Assembly (NCBI GenBank): GCA_009377445.1
Contig: WHUA01000001.1
Coordinates: forward strand, 434,001 to 498,000
DNA length: 64,000 bases
Reading direction: 5' to 3'
Source: Alphaproteobacteria bacterium
GTDB lineage: Bacteria; Pseudomonadota; Alphaproteobacteria; UBA8366
The notes beneath the pieces are model-generated. The model was given only the letters and a program-made list of their open reading frames with translations, had not been told where the DNA came from and ran no database searches. Position 1 is the first letter of the stretch. Every line of letters begins with the position of its first letter. Below, in pieces: positions 49,158 through 56,048 of the stretch. The position numbers were made by a program, and so were the translations under genes.

Positions 49158-49949
49158 ATGCCCACGTCACAAGAACGGATCATCGCCGGGATCAAAGCTC
49201 GAAACCTTGGGGAACTCGGGAATCGATCACTTGAGTCCTATGCCGGAAAACCGCAAAGCCTTAAAGACCTGATCGAAACCGCGTCTAAGGCTGACCTCGC
49301 AGCCAAGAAACTTCAACTAACTGTACAGCGATTGCAGAACGACCTCGCAAAAGAAGAGCGGCGGTCATCCGAACAGTTCGAAGCGTTCACGTCCATGCCC
49401 CGCGCCGAACGCCAACGGCTCAAAGCGGACCACCTGAAAAACTTCCGACGCGAACTGGTCAAGAATAGCTCCGACGAGCGCTTTGCCATCCTCAAAGAGA
49501 TTCGCGAGCACGCGGACAACATGGCGGCCGTAAGTGACCTTTACTCAAGCGCTGTCCACATGCTGGTGCAGCACAATCTCGGCGGAGAAGCGCGTAGCCG
49601 GTATTACCAGCAGATCGCCCATGCCGGACCGACAGAGTTGACGACCTACGCTCGACGGGCGGCAAACCTCGGGGACCGCGATCTCGCAGCGGCCGTCGCG
49701 CAGCGGTACGATAGCCTCGATTCATCGCAACGCAAGGCAGTCGGGTTTTCCAAGAACGATTTGGCGAACTCGATTTGTGGTACCGACTTTGTGAAGTCGA
49801 GTGGCGCCTTCGCTATCGCCCGTAACCGATTCAACGAATCGCTAAACGCAAATCGCGCATTCGAGTCCGGCAAGACCACGGGCAGCAATGCCGTGCGCCG
49901 CGCTCTAGATCGAAGGTCCGAAGGCAACGCGCTCGATGCGCCGGAGTAA
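49158..49949 (+). CDS. Conserved module protein C (element 1), helical/coiled-coil, unknown function
   Basis: 263 residues, beginning MPTSQERIIAGIKARNLGEL. Long helices (DLAAKKLQLTVQRLQNDLAK, then EERRSSEQFEAFTSMPRAER) are followed by a better conserved second half: REHADNMAAVSDLYSSAVHM, LGGEARSRYYQQI, TELTTYARRAANLGDRDLAA and AVAQRYDSLDSSQRKAVGFS. The orthologue at 61812-62603 is very similar in this half. It ends the terS-A-B-C block; the cargo begins after it. Confidence 0.75.
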   Translation: MPTSQERIIAGIKARNLGELGNRSLESYAGKPQSLKDLIETASKADLAAKKLQLTVQRLQNDLAKEERRSSEQFEAFTSMPRAERQRLKADHLKNFRRELVKNSSDERFAILKEIREHADNMAAVSDLYSSAVHMLVQHNLGGEARSRYYQQIAHAGPTELTTYARRAANLGDRDLAAAVAQRYDSLDSSQRKAVGFSKNDLANSICGTDFVKSSGAFAIARNRFNESLNANRAFESGKTTGSNAVRRALDRRSEGNALDAPE

Positions 49950-49954
49950 CGACA

Positions 49955-50200
49955 ATGGCCAGCAGACTTTTTCAGGCGATTGCCGCGTTCGCCGACTCCA
50001 AACCCGGACTCTTCATTGCGGGTAGTCCGGCGGCCTGCATTGAACTGGCGCATCGAACGTCCAAGCTCGACTGTACGGCATCGGAATTCGGGCAGCAGCT
50101 AGCCGCGGGCGGGCGTGTTCCAATCCAAAGAGGCAACCTGACTCTTGGTCTTCGCTATCACCTATCATTTCCCGGTCACGCGGTTTCGCGGGCGACATGA
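49955..50200 (+). CDS. Small uncharacterised protein downstream of module protein C
   Basis: 81 residues beginning MASRLFQAIAAFADSKPGLF, 5 bp after protein C. There is no recognised family and no counterpart visible in element 2. It is supported by spacing and by an open frame only. Confidence 0.4.
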   Translation: MASRLFQAIAAFADSKPGLFIAGSPAACIELAHRTSKLDCTASEFGQQLAAGGRVPIQRGNLTLGLRYHLSFPGHAVSRAT

Positions 50201-50254
50201 CTGCGCAGCGGAAAGCAGCGCAACCACGACGCTGCGGTAAAAAGAAGAAACGAC

Positions 50255-50512
50255 ATGGACCAGCGAACACACTTAAAGGGTCGACTCCGCGACGCTGAAA
50301 CCGCGTGCGCTTGGGAGTCGCATCGCCTGTCCTTTGGCTTCGACGGCCCGCCGGAATGGTGCGAGGCACGGCGCAAGCTCATGCAGAAAAGCGTTGCTCA
50401 TTACCGCGTGAACATCGCGACCTTGCGAGCCAAGCAGTCGGCAATGGAACCATTTGGCGAAAGCTCGGGTTTGCCGAAGTTCCTCCGCGGTTATTCCGCG
50501 GCTGCGGAGTAG
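50255..50512 (+). CDS. Small uncharacterised protein of element 1
   Basis: 85 residues, MDQRTHLKGRLRDAETACAW then RLSFGFDGPPEWCEARRKLM, predicted helical. It has an AAAGAAG-type ribosome site before the ATG. Not recognised. It is the last plus-strand gene before the minus-strand cargo. Confidence 0.45.
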   Translation: MDQRTHLKGRLRDAETACAWESHRLSFGFDGPPEWCEARRKLMQKSVAHYRVNIATLRAKQSAMEPFGESSGLPKFLRGYSAAAE

Positions 50513-50560
50513 ACTCCAGTCGGACGCGTTCACTGAAAGCACTATAGGCCCTTTTAAGGG

Positions 50561-51124
50561 CTAGCTCCGGACTCCTTCATCGTTACCGAAGTATGTCCAG
50601 CCGAATTCAGCCTCGATTGCGCGCCGGTATTCCGTATCGATTTGCCGCGGTGCGCGTCGAATATATCGTTCGGCATTGTCGCGCTTTGCGCCTCGCAAGC
50701 CGTGCAAATGCCGGATCACCTGATTCACATCAGGGCGTGAATTCTGATTATCGAACTTTGGCGGCAGACCTGTCCAGATGACATGCTCGACACTGTGTGC
50801 TTCAGCCCATGCGTCCAAGTCCAGAATCTTGTCACGCTTGGCGCTTTCCTGATCCGAAGAATGGATAGCATTAATCTTCTGGCATCCTTCCCGTTCCTTA
50901 AGCGCGCACTTCGCATCATCCAGACTCATGTTGTCCATGATCGCCCACAGCGAGCGAACCGGCCGCGCTTGGCTGTCGAGCACGAGTGTTATCCGGTCGT
51001 CCCGAGATCGACGTACGAATTCGACTCGAATTAGCGGGCCGTCATCAAACCATTGGCGTTGAATTGGAAGCTCGCGGGGGTCCCATATTAAGGAGCCCCA
51101 CCCCAATACGGCAATGCATGGCAT
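50561..51124 (-). CDS. Gamma-glutamylcyclotransferase-fold (AIG2/GGCT-like) protein, cargo
   Basis: 187 residues. The N-terminus CIAVLGWGSLIWDPRELPIQ corresponds to the GGCT-fold glycine/serine loop (GYGSLxW). VEFVRRSRDDRITLVLDSQA then SLWAIMDNMSLDDAK fits the barrel. Substrate and true reaction are unknown. It lies 98 bp downstream of the ADP-ribosyltransferase-like gene on the same strand, and both have no counterpart in element 2. It is therefore element-specific cargo. Confidence 0.6.
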   Translation of the reverse strand: MPCIAVLGWGSLIWDPRELPIQRQWFDDGPLIRVEFVRRSRDDRITLVLDSQARPVRSLWAIMDNMSLDDAKCALKEREGCQKINAIHSSDQESAKRDKILDLDAWAEAHSVEHVIWTGLPPKFDNQNSRPDVNQVIRHLHGLRGAKRDNAERYIRRAPRQIDTEYRRAIEAEFGWTYFGNDEGVRS

Positions 51125-51222
51125 TTGCTCGCCCCCTGTGGGTTTCGGATGCCCACAGGTTGCCGGCCAAAGGTTAGGCGAAGGTTAATCGCGTATCAAT
51201 CATGCGGAGGAATCTGACTACC

Positions 51223-51855
51223 TCAGCCCAACTGTAATGCTGTGTGAAGCGACCGCACATGGTGCGAGCTTACAACTTGGCTGCGGCGAACGACAATTCC
51301 GATGTCTCCCAGTTGCGCGGGGTCTAATACGATTTCCTTTTCGTCTCGGTCCGACATCATCATGAATATCGACGCTTTCGGAATCGTACTCTTGGCGATT
51401 ACAGGATCGTGCACGGGTATCCAGCGATGACCTTGCGCAAAGCCTGTTGCCACGGCTAAATCCGTCGTCCATGAAATGCGTTTCACGCGATTAGCAGAAC
51501 AACCACGGTACACAGTCACAATATCGGGCAGAGCGTCGAAGAATGCGCGCTTGTCGTCGGGTAGATATGCATAGCTTGGCGTGCGGGCGTGCCGGTAGCG
51601 CAAGCGCCTAAGCAGATTGTCGTGGAACATCCAATTATTATCGCAGGTACTCCATACCTCGCAGAACACCGGCCAAAAAATATGCGGGGGCTGGCCCGTC
51701 AATTCGTCAAGCATGGCCGCGAGTCGCGTATGTGAATCAACTCCGCGTCCCCATAAGCGCTCGACAATCCGTCGGATATCCGTCGCGTTGTCGCCGTAGA
51801 CATCAAAAGACTTGGCCCAATCGTCTGCGACTGCTGCACTCCCGTGCTGTGTCAT
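51223..51855 (-). CDS. ADP-ribosyltransferase-like protein, cargo
   Basis: 210 residues. The order of motifs fits the R-S-E class: DIVTVYRGCSANRVKRISWT (YRG, then S-W-T), TTDLAVATGFAQGHR, and C-terminally DRDEKEIVLDPAQLGDI with a Glu (EKEIV). This is an ART fold seen in phage and toxin proteins that modify host targets. The N-terminal 90 residues are helical with no known domain. Possible roles are a defence toxin or host take-over factor. Confidence 0.6.
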   Translation of the reverse strand: MTQHGSAAVADDWAKSFDVYGDNATDIRRIVERLWGRGVDSHTRLAAMLDELTGQPPHIFWPVFCEVWSTCDNNWMFHDNLLRRLRYRHARTPSYAYLPDDKRAFFDALPDIVTVYRGCSANRVKRISWTTDLAVATGFAQGHRWIPVHDPVIAKSTIPKASIFMMMSDRDEKEIVLDPAQLGDIGIVVRRSQVVSSHHVRSLHTALQLG

Positions 51856-52019
51856 CGGGCATCCTCAGTAGAAGGCGACCGCCGTAGCAGCGACCGCAAT
51901 AGCTTGCGTCGAATACTGCCATGCCCCAAGAAAAATGCAAGCAAACCACGGCGACCGTTAACTATACCGCAGCCGAGCACCGAGCGTTGCTTATGCAATG
52001 TCTGTGAGTCGGGATGGTG

Positions 52020-52310
52020 CTAGGTCATATCGGCAGCCACTAGTCTACGGGCGAACTCGTCGCGCTCTTTTTTGATAGCTTTTTCCTTTTCCGGCCCTTG
52101 CAGATTTCGAAACTGCGGACCACTAATGATGAGCACACATCGCGACAATTTGCGTTCCCGGCCCCCGCGTTTCACGGTGCGCGGTTCGGATACCTGCCAA
52201 AGCGGACCCGCAATAGATTTGAGCTTCTCAAGTGTGGAAACACCTTTGGCGAGTTCGACCGGGAGAGTGCATAGCTGAGTCAATAATCGAATCGCTTTTG
52301 AATCTTTCAT
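52020..52310 (-). CDS. Small uncharacterised protein of element 1
   Basis: 96 residues from ATG 52310 (MKDSKAIRLLTQLCTLPVEL), preceded by AAGGAGTCCGGTT, a good ribosome site. The mid part KSIAGPLWQVSEPRTVKRGG is followed by a Lys/Glu-rich helix. The frame extends upstream to 52388, but without a better start. No family recognised. Confidence 0.5.
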   Translation of the reverse strand: MKDSKAIRLLTQLCTLPVELAKGVSTLEKLKSIAGPLWQVSEPRTVKRGGRERKLSRCVLIISGPQFRNLQGPEKEKAIKKERDEFARRLVAADMT

Positions 52311-52545
52311 AACCGGACTCCTTGCTATTTGGATCGTCCGGCGAATCGTGCGCCGCAAAGGTTGAACAAAGGCTAACCGGTCCCCCACGGTTAACCTTTC
52401 ATTAACGATTCCGACTCACAATGTGGCGTCTCGGATTCTGCGCAAAATGTCTAAGTGACGGTGCAGAGTTCGAGACTACATAGCGACCTGAGAGAGTGCT
52501 TCAACACTCCCCCAGGTCTGACCGCAACCACGATGAGGCAACATC

Positions 52546-52782
52546 ATGGACACGGCTAATGCCGTCATACAGTCGGATTCTCTTCCGACGCAATCCCAAA
52601 AGCAATTTGAGTCGACCGCTTGGCAGATTGTCTTTCTGTGCGAGCTAGGCGGCTTTCGGTGCGAGCTTTACACGGCCAAGCAAGTCCGCACGTGGACTGC
52701 CGTGCTGGCCCGCCGCTACAACGTCGATCCGGCGCGGCTCAATGTATGGCCGGTCCGGCGGCTCCTTGTCGGTGCTCGATAA
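52546..52782 (+). CDS. Small uncharacterised protein, pair member 1
   Basis: 78 residues, beginning MDTANAVIQSDSLPTQSQKQ. It has IVFLCELGGFRCELYTAKQV and an Arg-rich end. Its end overlaps the next start. The upstream region contains AACCTTTCATTAACG, one of the element's GTTAAC-type words. Unknown function. Confidence 0.5.
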   Translation: MDTANAVIQSDSLPTQSQKQFESTAWQIVFLCELGGFRCELYTAKQVRTWTAVLARRYNVDPARLNVWPVRRLLVGAR

Positions 52783-53087
52783 TGAGCGCCCGCAATGTGC
52801 TTGGCCGTCTTCCGCTGGTGCGGCGGACGGCCCCGGTTGTCGACATGCCGGCACCGCGGCCGAAGATCGTCCCGCGTGGCGTGCTTAAGATCAAGCAAGC
52901 GCGGGCGGCCGGGGCATACCTCTTGCCCATGTACTTGCTGACCCTGCTTTCCATAATGGTGGCGGTCGAACTCGCGTGGCCCGTCACCAGCGAGCCGCGC
53001 CGGCTCGGCGACCACGTGACAGCCGACGCCCGGCTCGTGTCAGAGTTCGCGAGCGGCATAGGAGGATACGGAATCCGCTCGCAGTAA
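52782..53087 (+). CDS. Small single-span membrane protein, pair member 2
   Basis: 101 residues. It has a basic N-terminus (PRPKIVPRGVLKIKQARAAG) and then one membrane segment, AYLLPMYLLTLLSIMVAVEL. A periplasmic-type tail follows. ATG 52782 overlaps the preceding stop. A clear terminator follows. Unknown function; small membrane proteins of this kind in islands may be holin-like or exclusion factors. Confidence 0.5.
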   Translation: MSARNVLGRLPLVRRTAPVVDMPAPRPKIVPRGVLKIKQARAAGAYLLPMYLLTLLSIMVAVELAWPVTSEPRRLGDHVTADARLVSEFASGIGGYGIRSQ

Positions 53088-53108
53088 ATCGCCAAACTCC
53101 CCCACTTG

Positions 53109-53147
53109 GCCCCCGGCTGTTTCTCCTTCGGCCGGGGGCTTCTTTTT
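53109..53147 (+). terminator. Intrinsic terminator after the small gene pair
   Basis: GCCCCCGGC, an 11-nt GC-poor loop, then GGCCGGGGGC followed by TTCTTTTT. Confidence 0.85.
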
Positions 53148-53238
53148 ATCCGCTCTAAACACGCCATTAACTATAGAATCTAATAGAGAAAACAGTCGAT
53201 TTGGTGTATACTGCTGTGGCTGAAAAGGAGTGTGTTAG

Positions 53239-53520
53239 ATGAAGATCAAGACAATCCTTTTTACCTCGTTGATCGCCTTGGCGGCCGTTGCCATGTGGGC
53301 CGAATCAGCATCGGCGGGCGACTACGAGATACGCGACCGCGACGGCCGCGTGGCCCATACCGTGCGCGAGCCATCCGGCCCGGTGCTCAATCGCTGGGAA
53401 GTGCGCGGCCGGGAAGGCAAGGTTACGCACACCATCCGCGAGCCTTCCGGGCCGGTCATGGATCACTACTCAGTGCGCGACCGCTCCGGCCGTGAAATCG
53501 GGCGTATCCGCAAGCGCTGA
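53239..53520 (+). CDS. Small secreted tandem-repeat protein (element 1 copy)
   Basis: 93 residues. The signal peptide is KIKTILFTSLIALAAVAMWA with cleavage near ESASA-G. The mature part has about 2.5 copies of a 24-residue unit, REPSGPVLNRWEVRGREGKV with HTI, flanked by YEIRDRDGRVAHTV. The paralogue at 57581-57862 has the same unit. It is probably a beta-rich periplasmic protein. It has its own extended -10 promoter (TGTATACT near 53207), AAAAGGAG ribosome site and downstream terminator. It converges on the recombinase gene. Function unknown. Confidence 0.75.
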   Translation: MKIKTILFTSLIALAAVAMWAESASAGDYEIRDRDGRVAHTVREPSGPVLNRWEVRGREGKVTHTIREPSGPVMDHYSVRDRSGREIGRIRKR

Positions 53521-53540
53521 TTCTCCATCCCCTGCACCGA

Positions 53541-53572
53541 AACGGCGGCGCACCATGCCGCCGTTTTCTTTT
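53541..53572. terminator. Terminator between the repeat protein and the recombinase
   Basis: AACGGCGG-CGCACCAT-GCCGCCGTT followed by TTCTTTT. It lies between two convergent genes. Confidence 0.8.
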
Positions 53573-53586
53573 GCCCGCCGTCTCGG

Positions 53587-55143
53587 CTATGCCGCCCGCG
53601 GCTCGACCACTATAGGCTGCCCCTTCTCAATGACGATGCGGCTGACGAGCCTTTTAATCTCCGCGCTGATTCTCGTGATTTCGGCCCCGATGACTTCGCC
53701 GATTTGATCCGGCTCGACCGGCTGGTGATACCACGTCACGAATTCTTGCCATGCATCGCCCGGCCCGCACTTCGCTTGCTCTTCGATATCGACCCTTTCG
53801 GTCTTGAGCGCATGGAGTCGCCGCTCGTGCTCGCCAAGCCGTTTCTCTGCGGACTCCGATGGCACGCGTTCCAGAGTGTCGAGCAACCGCGCGATTGACT
53901 CCTCACACTTGGCGATTTCTCCGTCGATAGCATCGATCTTGGTTTCGGTTTCGCTTGCGCTCGGGATCGAGTCGACATGGGCTCGCAGATATTCCGGAAG
54001 ATTGTTGAGCACAAAGTTCAAAACAGGTTCAAAGCGAACGGACGGAGCGTCGCACTTCCTGAGCCGGCGCGAGTTGTCGCACGCGAGGTACTGCCCGCCC
54101 TTGGTCGACGGCCCCTTGTTCACGTAGTGCATCGGTCCGCCGCAGCGACCGCAGAAGCAAACGCCGCTCAAGACATTCCGCGGCAACGATCCCGGCCGCT
54201 TTGGCGATATCCCGGCCGGCGCACGTTTCACCCGGTAAAAGTCAGAATCCGATATGACGCGCGGAAAGTAATCGTCCAAAGGCGGGCCGTCCGGAACGCG
54301 CTGCTTTTTCCCGCCATCATAGGAAACTTTCATCGGCTGAAACCGGGAGATCACGGCTTCATTGCGCAAAATCTTCTGGATGTATGAAGCGTGCCATCCA
54401 TTGGCTTTGCGGGCTTCTGACGGGCCGTCGCCAAAAGGCTCGATACGCTCTTCGTTGAGCCGGCGTGCGATGTAGGATTTGCCGTGTCCGGCAAGCGCCA
54501 TGGCGAAGATGCGTTTGACGATTTCGGCACGCTCCGGCCGTAGCTCAAACCGTTTATCACCATTGGAGCCGACGACCCGTAGCCATGCCGGCGCGCGGGC
54601 CGTGAGCACGTGCTTGCCGTTTGCTGCCTTCGCCTTCTTATTAGCCCACGCGGCTTTGATCCGCTGACCCTTCAGCGCCGACTCTTCATGCGCTCGGCTC
54701 ATCACCAACAACGACAGCATCAAGTCGGGGAGATTGTTCAAGCTGTCCGCCGTATAGACTTTCTGATCGGTCAGCGTGACGACGATCACACCCTTCTCTA
54801 GCAGGGCTGAGAAGCGGTTTAGGGCCGTCATGATCTTGTCGCGGGACAGCCGGTCAAGGTTCTCGACTAGAAGGTAAGAGCCGGCCGGCACCCGCCCGTC
54901 ATCGACGGCGGCAATGAATTGGCCGAGCGCACCGTCGACGGCATTGGCTCCGCGGAAGGCTGAAACGCCTAGATCGTGAAACTTCAAGCTGTCGTCCAGG
55001 TCTAGCCCATGCGCAGCAGCGTAGGCTGTCGCCGATTCAGTCTGACGGCGGAATGAGTCTCCCTGCGCTTGCTCGGGAGTCGAGAATCGAAGGTAAGAAT
55101 AAGCCTTGGGGCGGTTCGACTTGTGATTGGTCGTATTGTTCAT
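53587..55143 (-). CDS. Large serine recombinase (integrase) of element 1
   Basis: 518 residues. The catalytic domain begins YSYLRFSTPEQAQGDSFRRQ, with the nucleophile Ser in RFST, and has LLVENLDRLSRDKIM. The recombinase domain (about 190-310) is followed by a zinc-ribbon GVCFCGRCGGPMHYVNKG..C. A coiled-coil segment has RLLDTLERVPSESAEKRLGE. This is the integrase type that acts between short attP and attB sites. It reads inward from the element's right end. Its start overlaps the stop of a small upstream gene (ATGA). Confidence 0.95.
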   Translation of the reverse strand: MNNTTNHKSNRPKAYSYLRFSTPEQAQGDSFRRQTESATAYAAAHGLDLDDSLKFHDLGVSAFRGANAVDGALGQFIAAVDDGRVPAGSYLLVENLDRLSRDKIMTALNRFSALLEKGVIVVTLTDQKVYTADSLNNLPDLMLSLLVMSRAHEESALKGQRIKAAWANKKAKAANGKHVLTARAPAWLRVVGSNGDKRFELRPERAEIVKRIFAMALAGHGKSYIARRLNEERIEPFGDGPSEARKANGWHASYIQKILRNEAVISRFQPMKVSYDGGKKQRVPDGPPLDDYFPRVISDSDFYRVKRAPAGISPKRPGSLPRNVLSGVCFCGRCGGPMHYVNKGPSTKGGQYLACDNSRRLRKCDAPSVRFEPVLNFVLNNLPEYLRAHVDSIPSASETETKIDAIDGEIAKCEESIARLLDTLERVPSESAEKRLGEHERRLHALKTERVDIEEQAKCGPGDAWQEFVTWYHQPVEPDQIGEVIGAEITRISAEIKRLVSRIVIEKGQPIVVEPRAA

Positions 55144-55355
55144 GATCCCGACTCCGGGCGGCTGTAACCCGTCTGCAAAAATCTCTTGGCAATATTGATG
55201 GCGTGCTCCTCGTCATCGGTTTGGCAAATAGATGTACGGACAGGAGACGATTCGTGGAATTCAACTAACACAAAGTATTCTTGCGGCTCTGAATCGAACA
55301 GAACCGTGACAATGCATTTCGGGTTTGAAAATTCCCAAACTTTGCAGGTCGTCAT
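55140..55355 (-). CDS. Small protein co-transcribed upstream of the element 1 recombinase
   Basis: 71 residues (79 if started at the upstream ATG 55379). It reads MTTCKVWEFSNPKCIVTVLF, then DSEPQEYFVLVEFHESSP and CQTDDEEHAINIAKRFLQ. It sits between the attP-embedded promoter and the recombinase, overlapping the latter by 4 bp. The position matches some recombination directionality factors, but no family is recognised. Element 2 has no such gene; there the recombinase uses the equivalent start site directly. Confidence 0.6.
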   Translation of the reverse strand: MTTCKVWEFSNPKCIVTVLFDSEPQEYFVLVEFHESSPVRTSICQTDDEEHAINIAKRFLQTGYSRPESGS

Positions 55356-55365
55356 GGCAGCCATC

Positions 55366-55383
55366 CTTTTGACAGACATGCCA
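55366..55383 (-). promoter_or_regulatory. Shared element motif, site C
   Basis: On the minus strand, TGGCATGTCTGTCAAAAG, matching sites A, B and D except near the 5' end. It begins about 2-5 bp downstream of the -10 box, so it covers the transcription start. Confidence 0.55.
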
Positions 55384-55385
55384 TT

Positions 55386-55415
55386 TTTATAGCCGATTTC
55401 CGGCTTTCCGGTCAA
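55386..55415 (-). promoter_or_regulatory. Recombinase promoter of element 1 inside attP arm
   Basis: On the minus strand, -35 TTGACC (55410-55415), an 18-bp spacer, and -10 TATAAA (55386-55391). The spacer holds the palindrome AGCCG-GAAAT-CGGCT (55391-55405), a likely operator. The -35 hexamer is also part of the attP arm ATTGACC. Confidence 0.75.
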
Positions 55416-55429
55416 TCTAAAATGAAGGT

Positions 55430-55974
55430 AGGAGATTGTGGCCGCCGGCCGCGGCGACTTCGAGCGCCCGCTTGGCCGCCTCCTGGCCCTTGATGTCGGC
55501 AAGGTCGGGGGCTGAGGCCTCGACACGGCCCTGCGCCGGCTCGGGTGGCGTCAGAACCTGCAAGCCTTTGAAATGGTTTATCAACGACAGCAGGCTCGGC
55601 GCCGCCAGGATCTCCACCTCGCCGGCCCAGGCCGCCTCGCCGCCGGACGCCGCCGGGCAGATCAGTCCCAGCCCCTCCGCATGCGCGCCGATGGCGGCCG
55701 GCAGCACGCCTGCGACCGGCGCGATCGCGCCGTCGAGCGACAGCTCGCCCAGCGCCGCATAGCGCCCTACCTCCTCGCCCGACAGCACCTCCATCGCGAT
55801 CAGCAGGCCGAGCGCGATCGGCAGGTCGAAATGGCTGCCTTCCTTCTGCACGTCCGCCGGCGACAGGTTCACGGTGATCCGCTTCGATGGCAGGCCGAGG
55901 CCGAGCGCGCCCAAGGCCGCGCGCACGCGCTCGCGGCTCTCGCCGACCGCCTTATCCGGCAGCCCGACCACGGT
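55430..55974 (-). pseudogene. comM: comM/yifB N-terminal fragment, cut at both ends
   Basis: Encodes TVVGLPDKAVGESRERVRAA, then the ComM N-terminal domain (VNLSPADVQKEGSHFDLPIA) up to KRALEVAAAGGHNL. The first roughly 40 codons are missing because element 2 begins here. The 3' side is cut by element 1 just before the Walker A motif. The gene reads leftward and must continue, beyond element 2, outside the window. Confidence 0.92.
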
Positions 55975-55988
55975 CAACGTTGTTTTTA

Positions 55989-56018
55989 TTGACCGGGCGG
56001 CCGGAAATCGGCTATAAA
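55989..56018 (+). promoter_or_regulatory. Recombinase promoter of element 2
   Basis: -35 TTGACC (55989-55994), 18-bp spacer, -10 TATAAA (56013-56018). The operator-like GCCG-GAAAT-CGGC is at 56000-56012. The layout is identical to the element 1 promoter. Confidence 0.75.
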
Positions 56019-56036
56019 ATTGTCATGTCTGTCAAA
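56019..56036 (+). promoter_or_regulatory. Shared element motif, site D
   Basis: ATTGTCATGTCTGTCAAA, just after the -10 box of the element 2 recombinase promoter. It is identical to site B over TTGTCATGTCTGTCAAA. Confidence 0.6.
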
Positions 56037-56048
56037 GGGGTACCGGCC

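Larger units (their letters stand above)
41312..55431 (+). mobile_element. Element 1: 14.1-kb serine-recombinase satellite-like island inserted in comM
   Basis: Both junctions fall in the comM codons for HNLLMVG. Joining them at the dinucleotide AG (plus strand; 41312-41313 and 55430-55431) restores comM exactly. Joining the element ends gives an attP in which GGTCAAT and ATTGACC lie exactly 13 bp either side of the core. Content: HTH, PrimPol-helicase, iteron origin, tyrosine recombinase, terS-like protein, conserved module, cargo and serine recombinase. There are no structural phage genes. GC looks lower than in the host genes. Confidence 0.88.

Noticed and set aside
41312..55431. Complete prophage
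   Set aside because: There is no large terminase, portal, capsid, tail, holin or endolysin gene between two well-defined ends. The gene set fits a satellite or island.
41312..55431. Integrative conjugative element
   Set aside because: No relaxase, coupling protein or type IV secretion gene is present.
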